A stretch of 14,411 nt of DNA from positions 1 to 14,411 of the forward strand of contig JAIEQT010000018.1 of NCBI GenBank assembly GCA_019747455.1. Direction: 5' to 3'. The first letter of the stretch is position 1. Every line of letters starts with the position of its first letter. The notes below the pieces were generated by a model. That model made no database searches. It was given only the letters and a program-made list of their open reading frames with translations, and was not told the origin of the DNA. Both the position numbers and the translations under genes were made by a program. The DNA comes from Chitinophagaceae bacterium (lineage in GTDB: Bacteria; Bacteroidota; Bacteroidia; Chitinophagales; Chitinophagaceae). Below, in pieces: positions 13,882-14,411 of the stretch.

Positions 13882-14411
13882 ATGCTTTTTTTCATTGCTT
13901 TCATATGGTTATTCGCTTTTGTATACGCCGTATTGCTTTTAATGTATCGATATTGGTTTAATCGATTGCAAATATTTACTCCTTATACGAGTGCTTCTCC
14001 GCAAATTTTCTTTTCGATCATCATTCCTGCTCGTAATGAGGGAAGTAATATAGGGGCTTGTTTAGCGGCCATAGCTAAGCAAGAATATCCTGCCCATTTA
14101 ATGGAAGTGATCGTTGTAGATGATCACTCGGAAGATGATACGGCTCAGGTAGTATCGGAATATCAATCTGCATGGCCCGGCTTACGATTGATTTATTTGA
14201 AAGATTACTTACAAGGGCATACTATTAATGCCTATAAAAAGAAAGCTATAGAAGTTGCTATTAAAGAAGCGAAAGGAAATTGGATCGTTACTACCGATGC
14301 TGATTGTACTATGGGAAGCAGTTGGTTAAAATTGCTGGATGCTTATATACAACAATATAAACCCGTGCTAGTAGCTGCCCCGGTAATGTTTGATAAAAAG
14401 CGAGGACTATT
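13882..14411 (+). CDS. Family 2 glycosyltransferase (3' end outside window)
   Basis: The first 176 residues of a membrane-attached GT-A-fold glycosyltransferase. An N-terminal hydrophobic helix (residues 2-22) is followed by the GT2 core beginning FFSIIIPARNEGSNIGACL (43-61). The nucleotide-binding VVDDHSEDDT (78-87) and the metal-binding DAD (139-141) in WIVTTDADC are clear. The core resembles cellulose-synthase-like or dolichol-phosphate-mannose-synthase-like GT2 enzymes, which transfer a sugar from a nucleotide or lipid donor at the inner membrane. The start ATG is 15 nt after the hydrolase stop, so the pair is probably one operon. Donor, acceptor and the usual C-terminal membrane helices lie beyond the window edge. 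Confidence 0.9.
   Translation, partial: MLFFIAFIWLFAFVYAVLLLMYRYWFNRLQIFTPYTSASPQIFFSIIIPARNEGSNIGACLAAIAKQEYPAHLMEVIVVDDHSEDDTAQVVSEYQSAWPGLRLIYLKDYLQGHTINAYKKKAIEVAIKEAKGNWIVTTDADCTMGSSWLKLLDAYIQQYKPVLVAAPVMFDKKRGL

Noticed and set aside
13587..13904. Open frame of 105 codons on the minus strand
   Set aside because: Antisense to the hydrolase C-terminus that carries the catalytic Asp and His; serine-rich shadow.
1..14411. CRISPR array, tRNA, rRNA, insertion sequence or phage genes
   Set aside because: No spaced direct repeats of suitable length, cloverleaf, transposase motif or terminal inverted repeats were seen on either strand.

Overview
The window looks like ordinary chromosomal DNA of a member of the Bacteroidota, most likely family Chitinophagaceae. 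The signs are Bacteroidota-type promoters (TTG or TTTG near -33, TAnnTTTG near -7), weak Shine-Dalgarno sequences, moderately AT-rich DNA, futalosine-pathway menaquinone synthesis (mqnC), an anti-sigma factor with tandem NYES-F / VD-EL domains, and secreted proteins with AQ signal-peptide ends. No phage, transposon, CRISPR array, tRNA or rRNA is visible.

Layout. Positions 1-579: the 5' part of a PadR-type repressor gene (minus strand, running off the left edge), preceded by an unlisted 34-codon basic small ORF, a good promoter and an inverted repeat that probably is the PadR operator. Positions 580-804 are non-coding, with a weak hairpin and three copies of an 8-bp repeat. Positions 805-4605 (minus): three protease-like genes, namely a secreted two-lobed DTG aspartic protease with a PDZ domain, a catalytic M16 peptidase and a non-catalytic M16 partner. 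Positions 4633-6306 (plus): mqnC, then a small three-helix membrane protein with its own promoter over the mqnC stop codon. Positions 6324-8824 (plus): an ECF sigma factor, a membrane anti-sigma factor with a duplicated N-terminal domain, and a predicted outer-membrane beta-barrel protein, apparently one operon. Positions 8898-10595: two convergent cell-wall enzymes, an L,D-transpeptidase (plus) and an N-acetylmuramoyl-L-alanine amidase (minus), whose coding ends overlap by 39 bp. Positions 10610-12982 (minus): a strong terminator, a long acyl-CoA dehydrogenase and a MarR regulator with a clear palindromic operator. Positions 13060-14411 (plus): an alpha/beta hydrolase and the start of a family 2 glycosyltransferase running off the right edge.

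The genes form several small independent units: local transcription control (PadR, MarR, ECF sigma/anti-sigma), envelope maintenance (barrel, L,D-transpeptidase, amidase, glycosyltransferase) and core metabolism (menaquinone, fatty-acid oxidation). I see no clear new defence or mobile system. The most interesting items are the small ORF with its palindrome-controlled promoter upstream of padR, the sigma / duplicated anti-sigma / barrel operon, the convergent overlap of the two peptidoglycan enzymes, and the short periodic repeats next to gene ends.
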